The translations under genes were made by a program, and so were the position numbers. Positions 18,501 to 26,537 of a stretch of 64,000 nt of DNA are shown in pieces. Position 1 is the stretch's first letter, and each line of letters opens with the position of its first letter. A model generated the notes under the pieces. That model saw only the letters and a list, made by a program, of their open reading frames with translations. It made no database searches and was not told where the DNA came from. Source of the stretch: Acinetobacter sp. WCHAc010034 (GTDB taxonomy: Bacteria; Pseudomonadota; Gammaproteobacteria; Pseudomonadales; Moraxellaceae); NCBI RefSeq assembly GCF_001696615.3, contig NZ_CP032279.1, forward strand, positions 2,976,001 through 3,040,000, written 5' to 3'.

Positions 18501-18632
18501 GGGGCAGCCAGCCGCCAGGAAATCGGCGTCAGCGTTTTAGGCGGAGTAATTTTCGGCACGGTGCTGGTGCTGCTCTTCATTCCATTCATGTATGTCATGA
18601 TCCGCAGTGTGTTCCGGCTGAAGCGTGAATAG
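15540..18632 (+). CDS. Orphan RND multidrug efflux permease (HAE1 family, AcrB/AdeB-like)
   Basis: This 1030-residue inner-membrane proton/drug antiporter is of AcrB size. It has the standard start [42 protein letters not shown], two large periplasmic loops and twelve expected membrane helices. The proton relay is intact: Asp408-Asp409 in [12 protein letters not shown] (helix 4) and Lys933 in [13 protein letters not shown] (helix 10). No periplasmic adaptor or outer-membrane channel gene adjoins it. The permease must therefore borrow partners such as AdeIJK-type components, or act without them. Substrates are unknown. It does not look like AdeJ by flanking genes, and I cannot place it among AdeB/AdeG without alignment. 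Confidence 0.9.
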   Translation: [1030 protein letters not shown]

Positions 18633-18883
18633 TAAATAACTCTTTGAATTGTTGGAGTTTTGAAGCAAAAGTTGAGCTGGATGAAAATTATCCGTATGAT
18701 GGGCGCGCCGCATAAGCGGTCAAGAGAGGATCTATTTCCTAAATGGACAGGCATTGTTGTCATCTATTCCTATTTTCAGATTGTGATATTCATCTTGCTC
18801 AGGATGAAGGCGCGGCGGATGCTCTAAAATAAAGAGCACAGCCTCCTTGATGCTGCGCAGGATGCACAGCACAGGGGGCTTTC

Positions 18884-20221
18884 ATGGGCTTTAATAATTT
18901 TCTTTACCTTTTAAATGAGGCGCTGAGCAGCAGGCAGATTGAGCTGGCGCTGGATTCGGTCAAAACCTTCCGGGCCGCCGACTTGGCCGATGTGCTGAGC
19001 CAGCTTCCCTTGGAGAACAGCCGGCTGCTGCTGCAGCATTTGCCTGACCGGGCCTACGTCTTTTCCTATCTGGCGCCTGAAGTGCAGGTCAAATTCGCCA
19101 ATGTTCTGGCGCGCAATACCCTGGCTGAAATTGTCGGAGAGATGTCTTCAGACAAGCGCGCAGACCTGTTTAAAAAACTGAACCGCGAACAGCAGAATGC
19201 CTTGCTGCCGGCATTGGCGCAGGCCGAGCGGGAAGATATCCGCCAGCTGTCTTCTTATCAGGAAGGCACCGCCGGCGCGGTCATGAGTTCGGAGTATGCG
19301 ACCTTAAAGCCTGAACTGAGCGTGAAGCAGGCCATCAGCATGCTGCGCCTGGAAGCGCCGGATACAGAAACCATTTATTTTGCCTATGTGCTGGATGAAG
19401 CGCGCCGGCTGCTGGGCGTGGTTTCGCTGAAGCAGCTGATTCTGGCGCAGGAAGAGCAGACGGTTTCCGGCCTGATGGCGACCAATATTGTGTCAGCTTA
19501 TGTGGATGCCGGTCAGGATGAGGCCGCTAAAATAATTGCGCGCTATGACCTGCTGGCCCTGCCGATTATTGACCGGCAAGGCGTGATGGTCGGCATTGTG
19601 ACCTATGATGACGCCATGGATGTCGCCAGTGAAGAGGCGACTGAAGACTTCCTGAAAGCCGGCGCGGTGAATGCCGGCGCGAAGCTCAGCCTGAAGTCGG
19701 CGCCAATCCTGCAGCTGTATCAAAAGCGGGTGTTCTGGCTGGTTTTTCTGGTCTTCGGCAGCCTGCTGTCCGGGCTGGGCATTGCGCATTTTGAAGACAT
19801 CATCGCCGCCCATATTGTGCTGGTGTTTTTCCTGCCGCTGCTGGTCGGCAGCGGCGGCAATGCCGGCTCGCAGTCTGCAACCCTGATGGTGCGCGCCTTG
19901 GCCACCGGCGATGTGGATTTTAAGGACTGGTTTTACCTGCTGGGGCGGGAAAGCCTGGTGGCGCTGTGCCTCGGCGGCACAATGGCCATTGCGGTTTCAA
20001 TTTTAGGCTATTTCCGCGGCGATGAAATGGTGGCGCTGGTGCTGGCGCTGAGCATGCTCGGCATTGTGTTGCTGGGCTGTCTAATCGGCATGAGCCTGCC
20101 GTTTATCCTCAACCGCTTCGGCATGGACCCGGCCAGCGCTTCCGCGCCTTTAGTCACCTCAATTTGCGACGCCACCGGGGTGCTGGTGTATCTGTTCATC
20201 GCCGGGCAGCTGCTGTTTTAG
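18884..20221 (+). CDS. mgtE: Magnesium transporter MgtE
   Basis: MgtE is a homodimeric Mg2+ channel gated by cytosolic Mg2+. The 445 residues follow the family order. The N-terminal helical domain (about 1-125) includes LSQLPLENSRLLLQHLPD and SSDKRADLFKKL. Two CBS domains follow (about 130-255), then a plug helix and five membrane helices (about 285-445) with LPLLVGSGGNAGSQSATLMVRALATGD, the conserved pore region. Start ATG 18884 is preceded by an AGGGGG binding site. The upstream gap shows no M-box riboswitch that I can recognise. Confidence 0.93.
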   Translation: MGFNNFLYLLNEALSSRQIELALDSVKTFRAADLADVLSQLPLENSRLLLQHLPDRAYVFSYLAPEVQVKFANVLARNTLAEIVGEMSSDKRADLFKKLNREQQNALLPALAQAEREDIRQLSSYQEGTAGAVMSSEYATLKPELSVKQAISMLRLEAPDTETIYFAYVLDEARRLLGVVSLKQLILAQEEQTVSGLMATNIVSAYVDAGQDEAAKIIARYDLLALPIIDRQGVMVGIVTYDDAMDVASEEATEDFLKAGAVNAGAKLSLKSAPILQLYQKRVFWLVFLVFGSLLSGLGIAHFEDIIAAHIVLVFFLPLLVGSGGNAGSQSATLMVRALATGDVDFKDWFYLLGRESLVALCLGGTMAIAVSILGYFRGDEMVALVLALSMLGIVLLGCLIGMSLPFILNRFGMDPASASAPLVTSICDATGVLVYLFIAGQLLF

Positions 20222-20314
20222 CGCCGGCATGGGCAGGGCGGATAAGCTAATCCAACATACTTTAGCCCGCAATTATGCTTTATTTTCAACAGTACAGATC
20301 AGTTTAGGCCCGTT

Positions 20315-20908
20315 ATGCCAGTAAAAGCGCAGGAAAAAAGATTAACCCGGCAGGAAGTGATCCGCCTGGAGCGCGATTTGGCGAAATTCGCCAATATGAT
20401 GGATTCCGTGGTGCGGATTCCATTCACCAAGCAGGGCGTGGGCGCGGACGCCGCCTTAAGCGCCATTCCGGTGGCCGGCGATGCCGCCGGTTTTGCGCTG
20501 ACCTGCTATGCCATTTACAAAGCCCGGCAGATTGGCGTGCCGCAGGAAAAGCTGAGCCCGGTGCTGAAAATGGCGATGCTCGATGCCGTGGTCGGCTTTA
20601 TTCCAGTTTTAGGCACAGTCTTTGATATTTTTATCCGCCCGAGCCGCAAAGCGCTGGAGGTGGTGCATGAGCATATCCGCGCGGAATACCAGATCCGCAG
20701 CGATGCGCATGTGGTGCATCCTTTCCTGCACGAAAATCTGGAACAAAAGCAGCAGCGCTCGGCGTTTTGGCGCAATCCTATCGCAGCCTGGATTTGGCTG
20801 CATATTCCAGACCTGTTAGGCCTGCTGTTTATTCTGCTGCTGCTGTTCGCCATGTGGATGGGCGGGGCATGGCTGTGGCAGTGGCTTCAAGGCATCAATG
20901 CCGGATAA
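20315..20908 (+). CDS. DUF4112 domain membrane protein
   Basis: This 197-residue protein has the DUF4112 pattern. It includes LAKFANMMDSVVRIPFTKQGVGADAALSAIPVAGDAAGFALTCYAIYKARQIGVP and then LDAVVGFIPVLGTVFDIFIRPSRK. Hydrophobic stretches lie at about residues 50-65, 95-110 and 160-180, the last a clear membrane helix (LLGLLFILLLLFAMWMGGAWLW). Function is unknown across the family. It follows mgtE on the same strand by about 90 bases and ends convergently with htpX at a shared terminator. Confidence 0.85.
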   Translation: MPVKAQEKRLTRQEVIRLERDLAKFANMMDSVVRIPFTKQGVGADAALSAIPVAGDAAGFALTCYAIYKARQIGVPQEKLSPVLKMAMLDAVVGFIPVLGTVFDIFIRPSRKALEVVHEHIRAEYQIRSDAHVVHPFLHENLEQKQQRSAFWRNPIAAWIWLHIPDLLGLLFILLLLFAMWMGGAWLWQWLQGINAG

Positions 20909-20994
20909 TAGGGGAAGCATCTGGAGCTTGCAGGCAGGCTGTGCTGCCTGCGGCTGAAAGCGCAAGCTGCATAGCAGATCAGGCGCTGGCGGAT

Positions 20995-21023
20995 TAAAAA
21001 AGCCTCCGGATGGAGGCTTCTTT
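20995..21023. terminator. Terminator between the DUF4112 gene and htpX
   Basis: AAGCCTCC and GGAGGCTT form an 8-bp stem around GGAT. It has an A-run on the left and CTTT on the right, so it works best for htpX on the minus strand. Confidence 0.75.
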
Positions 21024-21043
21024 ATGGCGTTGATGCGCTGCGC

Positions 21044-21949
21044 TTATGGGCAGTCCAGCTGCTGCAGGGCCGCCACGCGCTGTTCAATTGACGGGTGAGT
21101 CTGGAACAGGGCAGCTAAGCTGAAGCCTTGTTCCTTGCCTTCCGCAATTGCAAACGCTTTCATTTCTTTCGGCATTTGATCCGGCATTTCGGATTCAGCC
21201 TGCAGGCGCAGCAGCGCTGAAATCATCGCCTGCTTGCCGGCTAAGCGGGCGCCCGCTTCATCGGCGCGGTATTCGCGGTGGCGCGAGAACCACATGACAA
21301 TGGCGGAAGCCAGAATGCCGAAGACGATATCCAGCACAATGGTAATGACGAAGTAGGCGATGCCCGGCGCTTCGCCGTCTTCGCGGCCAAAGACGTTGCG
21401 GTCAATAAAGTCGCCGGCAATGCGGGCGAAGAACATCACGAAGGCGTTGACTACGCCCTGAATCAGCGCCAGCGTCACCATGTCGCCATTGGCTACGTGG
21501 CCAATTTCGTGCGCCAGCACCGCGCGCAGCTCATCCTTATTCATGCGTTCCAGCAGGCCGGTGGAAACTGACACTAAGGCGTCGTTTTTGTTCCAGCCGG
21601 TTGCAAAGGCATTGGATTGATAAGACGGGAAAATGCCGACTTCAGGCATTTTAATGCCCGAGCGCTGAGCAAGCTGGGCAACTTCCTGCAGCAGCCATGC
21701 TTCAGCCTGGCTGCGGGGAGCATTCGGGTCAATAAGCTCAGTACCGGTGGTTTTTTTCGCCATCCATTTAGACATGAACAGGGAAACCAGAGAGCCAACC
21801 ATACCGAAGACAAAACAGATCACCAGCAGGTTGCCGATGTTCAAGCCTCCGGCGCCATGGTAACTGCCGACACCGAAGAGTGACAGGATAATGCCAGCCA
21901 CAACCAGTACCGCGAGGTTGGTTAGCAAGAACAAACCAATCCGCATCAT
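21044..21949 (-). CDS. htpX: Membrane zinc metalloprotease HtpX
   Basis: HtpX is an M48-family inner-membrane protease that degrades misfolded membrane proteins under envelope stress, partly redundant with FtsH. The 301 residues carry two N-terminal membrane helices (about 4-24 and 38-60) and the zinc site HEIGH at 147-151. Further helices follow at about 160-220, then the third ligand region [15 protein letters not shown] and a terminal [13 protein letters not shown] motif. The length matches the family. Two adjacent ATG codons at 21949 and 21946 could both start it. It appears monocistronic. Confidence 0.95.
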   Translation of the reverse strand: MMRIGLFLLTNLAVLVVAGIILSLFGVGSYHGAGGLNIGNLLVICFVFGMVGSLVSLFMSKWMAKKTTGTELIDPNAPRSQAEAWLLQEVAQLAQRSGIKMPEVGIFPSYQSNAFATGWNKNDALVSVSTGLLERMNKDELRAVLAHEIGHVANGDMVTLALIQGVVNAFVMFFARIAGDFIDRNVFGREDGEAPGIAYFVITIVLDIVFGILASAIVMWFSRHREYRADEAGARLAGKQAMISALLRLQAESEMPDQMPKEMKAFAIAEGKEQGFSLAALFQTHPSIEQRVAALQQLDCP

Positions 21950-22070
21950 TGAGAAAATCCTCTTATTAGATAAAAATAATCTGATTTGCTAATTAAAATC
22001 ATTGCATCAAATATGAGGTGAAAGCCTCAATAATTCAAGGAAAAAATAGTAAATCAGCAGCAAAAGTTAA

Positions 22071-22087
22071 AATAAGCCGCGCTTATT
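22071..22087 (-). terminator. Short hairpin overlapping the stop of the transglycosylase gene
   Basis: AATAAGC and GCTTATT form a 7-bp stem with loop CGC that includes the stop codon at 22083-22085. On the minus strand it is followed by TTAACTTTTG. It may be a weak terminator. Confidence 0.4.
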
Positions 22088-22943
22088 CTTTGAAATAGAT
22101 CCGCGCTGAGGCCGATGCATTGGCAGTGGCATAAGAGCCCGGCGCATCGGTGAAGCTGCCGTCCGCGTTCTGAATGATCGCGCGCTGCTGGCGTGAGGCT
22201 TTATTCTCCGGCGCGGCTGCCGGCTGCCCGTAATTGCTGGAGCTGGCGATGATCTGCCCGCGGGAAGGGGCTGCCGGAATATCGCTGACTATGCCGGAGC
22301 CGCCGGCGTACAGATTGCTGTAGCGGCTGGTGACGCGGCGCACATAGTCCTGGGTTTCGCGGAACGGCGGAACGCCGCCGTATTTCCGCACATTGCCTTC
22401 GCCGGCATTGTAGCCGGCCAGAACCAGCGCGGTGTTGCCGTTAAAGCGCTTGGTCAGCCAGGCCAGATAGCGCGCGCCGGCCATAATGTTCTGATAGGGG
22501 TCATAGGCATTCGACACATTGAAGCGCCGGGCGGTGGCCGGCATCAGCTGCATCAGGCCCTGCGCGCCGACAGGCGAGCGCGCATTGACATTGAAGCCGG
22601 ACTCGGTGTGCATCACCGCTTTAATCAGGCCTTCGGAAACGCCGTGCTGCTGGGAGGCCTGCTTAATGATATGGTCAAAGGCATCCTTATTGCGGCTGTA
22701 GCTGGGCAAAACCGAAGATTCGCTGGCGCCCCAGTTGCTGTAGGAGTGAATATTGCTGTCAGGATAATAGGTCGCCTTGACTTTGGTCAGCGAGCGGTCT
22801 GAGCTTTTGCGGTTGGTCAGCAGGGTGCTGCCTTTATTGTCTTTGTAGATATAGATTTGACCGGCGTGAGCGGATGCAGCGCCCGCTAAGGCCGCCGCTG
22901 CGCTGCATGCGTAGAGTGCAAATATCCCAAATTTATTGTTCAT
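22083..22943 (-). CDS. Secreted lytic transglycosylase (Slt family 1)
   Basis: This enzyme cleaves the MurNAc-GlcNAc bond of peptidoglycan with formation of anhydro-muramic acid. From ATG 22943 it has a signal peptide (MNNKFGIFALYACSAAAALAGAASAHA). A small DUF4124-like N-terminal segment follows (GQIYIYKDNKGSTLLTNRKSSD). The SLT domain then has catalytic Glu in AVMHTESGFNVNARSPVGAQGLMQLMPATA, followed by YNAGEGNVRKYGGVPPFRETQDYVRRV. A low-complexity Ala/Ser tail ends the protein. A 10-residue longer TTG start at 22973 exists but would spoil the signal peptide. It is divergent from ttcA across a remarkable spacer. Confidence 0.9.
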   Translation of the reverse strand: MNNKFGIFALYACSAAAALAGAASAHAGQIYIYKDNKGSTLLTNRKSSDRSLTKVKATYYPDSNIHSYSNWGASESSVLPSYSRNKDAFDHIIKQASQQHGVSEGLIKAVMHTESGFNVNARSPVGAQGLMQLMPATARRFNVSNAYDPYQNIMAGARYLAWLTKRFNGNTALVLAGYNAGEGNVRKYGGVPPFRETQDYVRRVTSRYSNLYAGGSGIVSDIPAAPSRGQIIASSSNYGQPAAAPENKASRQQRAIIQNADGSFTDAPGSYATANASASARIYFKE

Positions 22944-23111
22944 TGTAGTATTAGAAAAAAATTCTGTCCCCAAACAGTTATATAAGAGTTTAGCAAAAAA
23001 AAGCTGATTGAAAAGGCTTGCGCGGTTTATTTCTCAGCTGCTTTGTAAAAATCAAGTCAATTTGCTGATGGAATAATCAAAAAAAAATTTTAATTTTTTT
23101 TAGCCGGCATC

Positions 23112-23215
23112 GCTTGACAGGGTTAAGTTATTGAAAATAAATGAACTTTAAATTGATCAAAAAGTGATCAATTTAAATAGAAGCCTTAAAAGATGGGCAG
23201 GACACCCTGTCAAGC
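23112..23215. repeat. Nested perfect inverted repeats (outer 12 bp, inner 13 bp)
   Basis: The outer arms are GCTTGACAGGGT (23112-23123) and ACCCTGTCAAGC (23204-23215). Inside lies TTTAAATTGATCA (23147-23159) with its exact complement TGATCAATTTAAA (23165-23177), separated by AAAAG. Each outer arm contains TTGACA pointing inward, and each inner arm contains a GATC. Confidence 0.85.
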
Positions 23216-23221
23216 CGTTTT

Positions 23222-23266
23222 AAATCCACAAAGTTATCCACAGGTTTTGTGGAAAACTGTGGAAAA
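23222..23266. promoter_or_regulatory. Cluster of DnaA-box-like 9-mers
   Basis: Within 45 bases there are AAATCCACA (23222-23230), TTATCCACA (23234-23242, a perfect DnaA box) and two inverted TGTGGAAAA copies (23248-23256 and 23258-23266). An A/T-only run at about 23076-23101 lies close by. No replication gene is adjacent, so this is more likely a DnaA-binding or regulatory site than the chromosomal origin. Confidence 0.5.
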
Positions 23267-23444
23267 GTCCAAAAGATAAGCATCTTGGCGGAAAAATAAA
23301 CGCAACCGTTCAAAATAGCACCGGCTGCATGACCTGCAGATGACATTATTTTTACATTTTTCCAAAATCGCATTCTTTTGATGCGGGGCGGGGCCGAATC
23401 GGATAAAATTGCGCGGTATTTTTATTTATGGGTAAATCTCGTCT

Positions 23445-24371
23445 ATGTACTCGCCCGTTGAGTCCGAACAAGGATTTAATTTCAAGCCCGAACTGCCGAC
23501 CAGTTCTGCGTACTACCGTTTGCTGAAGAAGCTCCGCCGCCAAGTGGGGCACGCCATTCGTGACTTTAACATGATCGAAGACGGCGACAAGGTGATGGTG
23601 TGCGTTTCCGGCGGTAAAGACAGCTATACCTTGCTGGATATCATGCTGCAGTTTCAGCGCATTGCGCCGATCAGCTTCGATGTGGTGGCAGTCAACTTAG
23701 ACCAGAAGCAGCCGGGCTTTCCGGAAGATATCCTGCCGCGTTATTTGGAAGAGAATAACATTCCCTATTACATTCTTGAAAAAGACACCTACAGCATCAC
23801 CAAGCGCCTGACGCCGGAAGGCAAGACCTACTGTGCGGTCTGTTCGCGCCTGCGCCGCGGCTCGCTGTACGGCTTTGCGCAGGAAATCGGCGCAACCAAA
23901 GTGGCCCTGGGCCATCACCGCGATGATATTCTGGCGACCTTTTTCCTGAACCTGTTCCACGGCGGCAGCCTAAAGGCGATGCCGCCTAAGCTGCTGTCGT
24001 CCGACAAAAAGAACATGCTGATCCGTCCGCTGGCCTATGTGGAAGAGAAGGACATCATCAAGTACGCGGAAATGCGCAAGTTCCCGATTATTCCATGCAA
24101 CCTTTGCGGTTCGCAGGAAAACCTGCAGCGCGCCATTATTAATGACATGCTGCGCGAATGGGACAATGCGCATCCGAAACGCCTGCACAGCATTTTCGGC
24201 GCGCTGCAGAATGTTTCGCCTTCGCAGCTGGCGGACCGCGAGCTGTTTGATTTTGAGGCTCTGGACAGCCAGCGCGAGTTTGACTTCAAAGGCAGCTGTT
24301 CTACCGAAGAGGCTGCTGAAGGCGAAAACAAGCGCATCAATATGGTCAATTTGGGCTATGCTGCGGAATAG
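23445..24371 (+). CDS. ttcA: tRNA 2-thiocytidine(32) synthetase TtcA
   Basis: TtcA uses ATP and an iron-sulfur cluster to thiolate cytidine 32 of some tRNAs. The 308 residues show the PP-loop SGGKDS at 55-60. The paired cysteine motif [10 protein letters not shown] (about 130) and [12 protein letters not shown] (about 222) can hold the cluster, and [19 protein letters not shown] lies between. The acidic tail (EEAAEGENK) is disordered. Start ATG 23445 is chosen because the frame begins there. The spacer upstream holds the DnaA-box-like cluster. Confidence 0.95.
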   Translation: MYSPVESEQGFNFKPELPTSSAYYRLLKKLRRQVGHAIRDFNMIEDGDKVMVCVSGGKDSYTLLDIMLQFQRIAPISFDVVAVNLDQKQPGFPEDILPRYLEENNIPYYILEKDTYSITKRLTPEGKTYCAVCSRLRRGSLYGFAQEIGATKVALGHHRDDILATFFLNLFHGGSLKAMPPKLLSSDKKNMLIRPLAYVEEKDIIKYAEMRKFPIIPCNLCGSQENLQRAIINDMLREWDNAHPKRLHSIFGALQNVSPSQLADRELFDFEALDSQREFDFKGSCSTEEAAEGENKRINMVNLGYAAE

Positions 24372-24387
24372 CCGCCGCCTGAAGCTG

Positions 24388-24421
24388 AAAAAAGCATCTT
24401 TAGTTTAAAGGTGCTTTTTTT
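24388..24421 (+). terminator. Terminator of ttcA
   Basis: AAAAAAGCATCTTTA pairs with TAAAGGTGCTTTTTT (one G-T pair) around GTT and ends in a run of T residues, 17 bases after the stop. Confidence 0.85.
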
Positions 24422-24595
24422 ATGTTTTTGATTTATATCAAAGCTGTACAAGAAATATAAAAACTGAACGCCGCGTGCAAAAAACTTTAGGCAGAACTTC
24501 CTTTTACATGCTATAACAGGCTTCAAGCACAATAGCTTCAAAAGATGCGGCCTGGATAGGCTTCACGCAATGAACAAATAAATTGAGGAAACATC

Positions 24596-24979
24596 ATGCC
24601 TGCTTTTCTAACTGATGATTGGTTTTCAACTGTTGAGACTCTTACCGCGCAAGCCGGCGACTTGAACCTGCCGCCTGCGCTGGCGAACCTTGCAATCAAC
24701 CTGGTGGTTGCGGATGCTTCAGGCAATACTGAATTATCTTTAGATGGCGGCGCAATTAAAAAAGGCCTTTCCGGCAATGCCAAAACCACGCTGATTATGG
24801 ATGCGGAAACTTTGCGCAAAGTATTCCTTGAGTTTGACATGGCTGCCGCCATGCAGGCCTTCATGACCGGCAAAATCAAAGTGCAGGGCGACATGTCCCA
24901 GCTGATGGCGCTGCAGACGGCAAAGCCGAGCCAAGAGCAGAAAGACCTGTTCAAGCGGGTGCTGGAGCAGACTGCTTAA
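24596..24979 (+). CDS. SCP2 sterol-binding domain protein
   Basis: The 127-residue protein is a single SCP2-like lipid-binding domain. The pattern LVVADASGNTELSLDGGAIKKGLSGNAKTTLIMDAETLRKVFLEFDMAAAMQAFMTGKIKVQGDMSQLMALQ includes the hallmark FMTGKIKVQGDM. Such domains bind acyl chains or sterol-like hydrophobic ligands; the bacterial ligand is usually unknown. There is no signal peptide, so it is cytoplasmic. It is convergent with the MltF-like gene across a strong bidirectional terminator. A GAGGAAAC binding site precedes ATG 24596. Confidence 0.88.
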   Translation: MPAFLTDDWFSTVETLTAQAGDLNLPPALANLAINLVVADASGNTELSLDGGAIKKGLSGNAKTTLIMDAETLRKVFLEFDMAAAMQAFMTGKIKVQGDMSQLMALQTAKPSQEQKDLFKRVLEQTA

Positions 24980-24994
24980 TCCGCTTTCAGCAAG

Positions 24995-25030
24995 AAAAAA
25001 AGCTTACCTTAATAAAGGTAAGCTTTTTTT
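24995..25030. terminator. Strong bidirectional terminator
   Basis: A 16-bp perfect stem (24995-25010 with 25015-25030) has loop AATA and seven-base A and T runs on its edges. It separates two convergent genes. Confidence 0.95.
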
Positions 25031-25049
25031 ATACCGTAGGCTTTTGCAA

Positions 25050-26162
25050 TCAGATGTTCACCAGCTGCGGCGTGGTCTTGATGTGCTCTAAATAAGCGCG
25101 GATGCGCGTCACATACTGCACAGCCTGGCGGTAGCGGCCATTGCCGGCTTTGTTGCGGTCCAAATAGGCATACAGGTTGACCCACTGATCCGGATCCTTG
25201 CCTTGCGCCTTAATGCGCGACTGGATCTGGTTTACGGCGCCAGGCCCCATATTGTACGCCACCAGCGCATACCAGTTGCGGTCCGGATAAGGAATGTCCG
25301 AATAGCGGTCCAACATCTGGTCATAGTATTTTGCGCCGCCTTGAATGCTTTGCGCAGGATCCGTGCGGTTGCTGACCCCCATGGCCTTGGCTGTGCTGCT
25401 GGTCAGCATCATTAAGCCGCGCACGCCTGTGGGAGAAACAGAGTTCGGCTTCAGGTAAGATTCCTGATAGCCGATGGCGGCCAGCAGATGCCAGTCCAGA
25501 TCATACTGCTCGGCAGTGCGCTGAAAGCTCGCCTTGTAAATCGGCATGCGGCTGTTCAAATCGCGCTGAATCGAATTCCACGATTCCTGCTTGATCAGGT
25601 TGCGGTTATAGAATGAGGCCAGCTGCTGCAGGATGCCGTTTTGCTTGGAGCGGCAGACAAAGCCGCTGGCGGTTTGGCTAAGCGGGTCATCTGCATGCTT
25701 GAACACCCAGTTCAGGTCTGCATTCAGGCCATTTTTCTGCAGGGAAGCGGTTTCGCCGCAAGAGGCGGAAAATGAAGTCAAATGCTTTTCTTCAATGCTC
25801 TGGATGCTGGCGGTAGTCATGGCAAAGCTGGCTTTGCCCTGCTTGACCCATTTCAGCGCAGTGGCGTTGTCATCCACTGTTTTGAACTCAAGCTTGACAT
25901 TCAGGCTGTCTGCATAGTTGCGGACCAGATCATAGCCGAAGCCATGAAAGTGCGCGCTGTCTTCAAAGACGGTGGTTGGATTAACCACTGAAACAACAAC
26001 AAGCTTGCTGCTGTTGACAACGTTATCGAACTGATACGTTGTTTTGCTTGCGTTAATGCTGTGGAATGGAAGTACAACAGTACTGAAGGCAAGCGCTTTA
26101 ATTGAGATGGATTTAAGTGAGCTAAGGCAAAGCCTCGACCCAGAAGTTGAACTACTGTGCAT
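25050..26162 (-). CDS. MltF-like lytic transglycosylase with a substrate-binding-protein domain
   Basis: This 370-residue envelope protein has two parts. After an N-terminal hydrophobic segment (about 18-38) comes a solute-binding-protein type 3-like domain (about 50-170, with DLVRNYADSLNVKLEFKTVDDNATALKWVKQGKASFAM). An SLT catalytic domain follows (about 210-360) with Glu in AAIGYQESYLKPNSVSPTGVRGLMMLTSSTA and YNMGPGAVNQIQSRI. MltF enzymes cleave peptidoglycan glycan strands, and the first domain senses muropeptides. The family is usually nearer 450-500 residues, so this is a compact form. The start ATG 26162 has no strong binding site; a downstream start is possible. Confidence 0.85.
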   Translation of the reverse strand: MHSSSTSGSRLCLSSLKSISIKALAFSTVVLPFHSINASKTTYQFDNVVNSSKLVVVSVVNPTTVFEDSAHFHGFGYDLVRNYADSLNVKLEFKTVDDNATALKWVKQGKASFAMTTASIQSIEEKHLTSFSASCGETASLQKNGLNADLNWVFKHADDPLSQTASGFVCRSKQNGILQQLASFYNRNLIKQESWNSIQRDLNSRMPIYKASFQRTAEQYDLDWHLLAAIGYQESYLKPNSVSPTGVRGLMMLTSSTAKAMGVSNRTDPAQSIQGGAKYYDQMLDRYSDIPYPDRNWYALVAYNMGPGAVNQIQSRIKAQGKDPDQWVNLYAYLDRNKAGNGRYRQAVQYVTRIRAYLEHIKTTPQLVNI

Positions 26163-26477
26163 GTTGTCTCCGCTACAAGTATTTATGCCCTAAAAAGCCA
26201 AGGCGGCAGGCCTTAAAACTTTTACAAGTTAGATAAATCCGATAAGGGTTGGGCAGTCATGACGTCATTCAAAATGACTTGGGAATGAATCGAAAATTAT
26301 GCAGAAAAACTGCAGTGATTAAAAAGTGATCTGAGTTAAAAGATGTGCGAATAATAAAGATGAAAAAAAGCCTTGTCAAATTTTGTACTTGAATTATTTA
26401 AAATGTGTAACATAAGCATATAATTTAATTAAGAAATTAATTTTATAAGCTTCTTTTGTGCTGAAAATGGGGATAAA
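26163..26477. other. AT-rich intergenic region upstream of greB
   Basis: I see no gene or convincing terminator here. The stretch becomes very AT-rich near 26390-26450, as expected for the promoter of the greB leader, with TATAAT-like hexamers (for example AGCATATAATTT). It also holds the divergent promoter for the MltF-like gene. Confidence 0.4.
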
Positions 26478-26537
26478 ATGTTCAGTTCCTGTAACTCAAG
26501 CCTGCGTGCTGAAGCCTCAAATTATTATGAAGTCTAA
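26478..26537 (+). CDS. Candidate 19-residue leader peptide overlapping greB
   Basis: ATG at 26478 is preceded by a good ribosome-binding site (GGGGATAAA). It opens a 19-codon frame, MFSSCNSSLRAEASNYYEV, that ends with TAA at 26535-26537. It overlaps the greB start codon (26527) in another frame. greB itself lacks a clear binding site, so translation of this short frame could feed ribosomes to greB by coupling. No conservation data are available to me, so it may be fortuitous. Confidence 0.35.
   Translation: MFSSCNSSLRAEASNYYEV

Noticed and set aside
18633..18883. Magnesium-sensing riboswitch ahead of mgtE
   Set aside because: I could not find the conserved strings or pairing of an M-box in this spacer.
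23076..23266. Chromosomal replication origin
   Set aside because: DnaA boxes and an AT-rich run are present, but dnaA, dnaN, gyrB or rpmH are not nearby and there is no full array, so it is kept only as a DnaA-like site.
26458..26526. N-terminal extension of GreB
   Set aside because: The 23 extra residues do not resemble GreB, which in E. coli starts at the equivalent of 26527.
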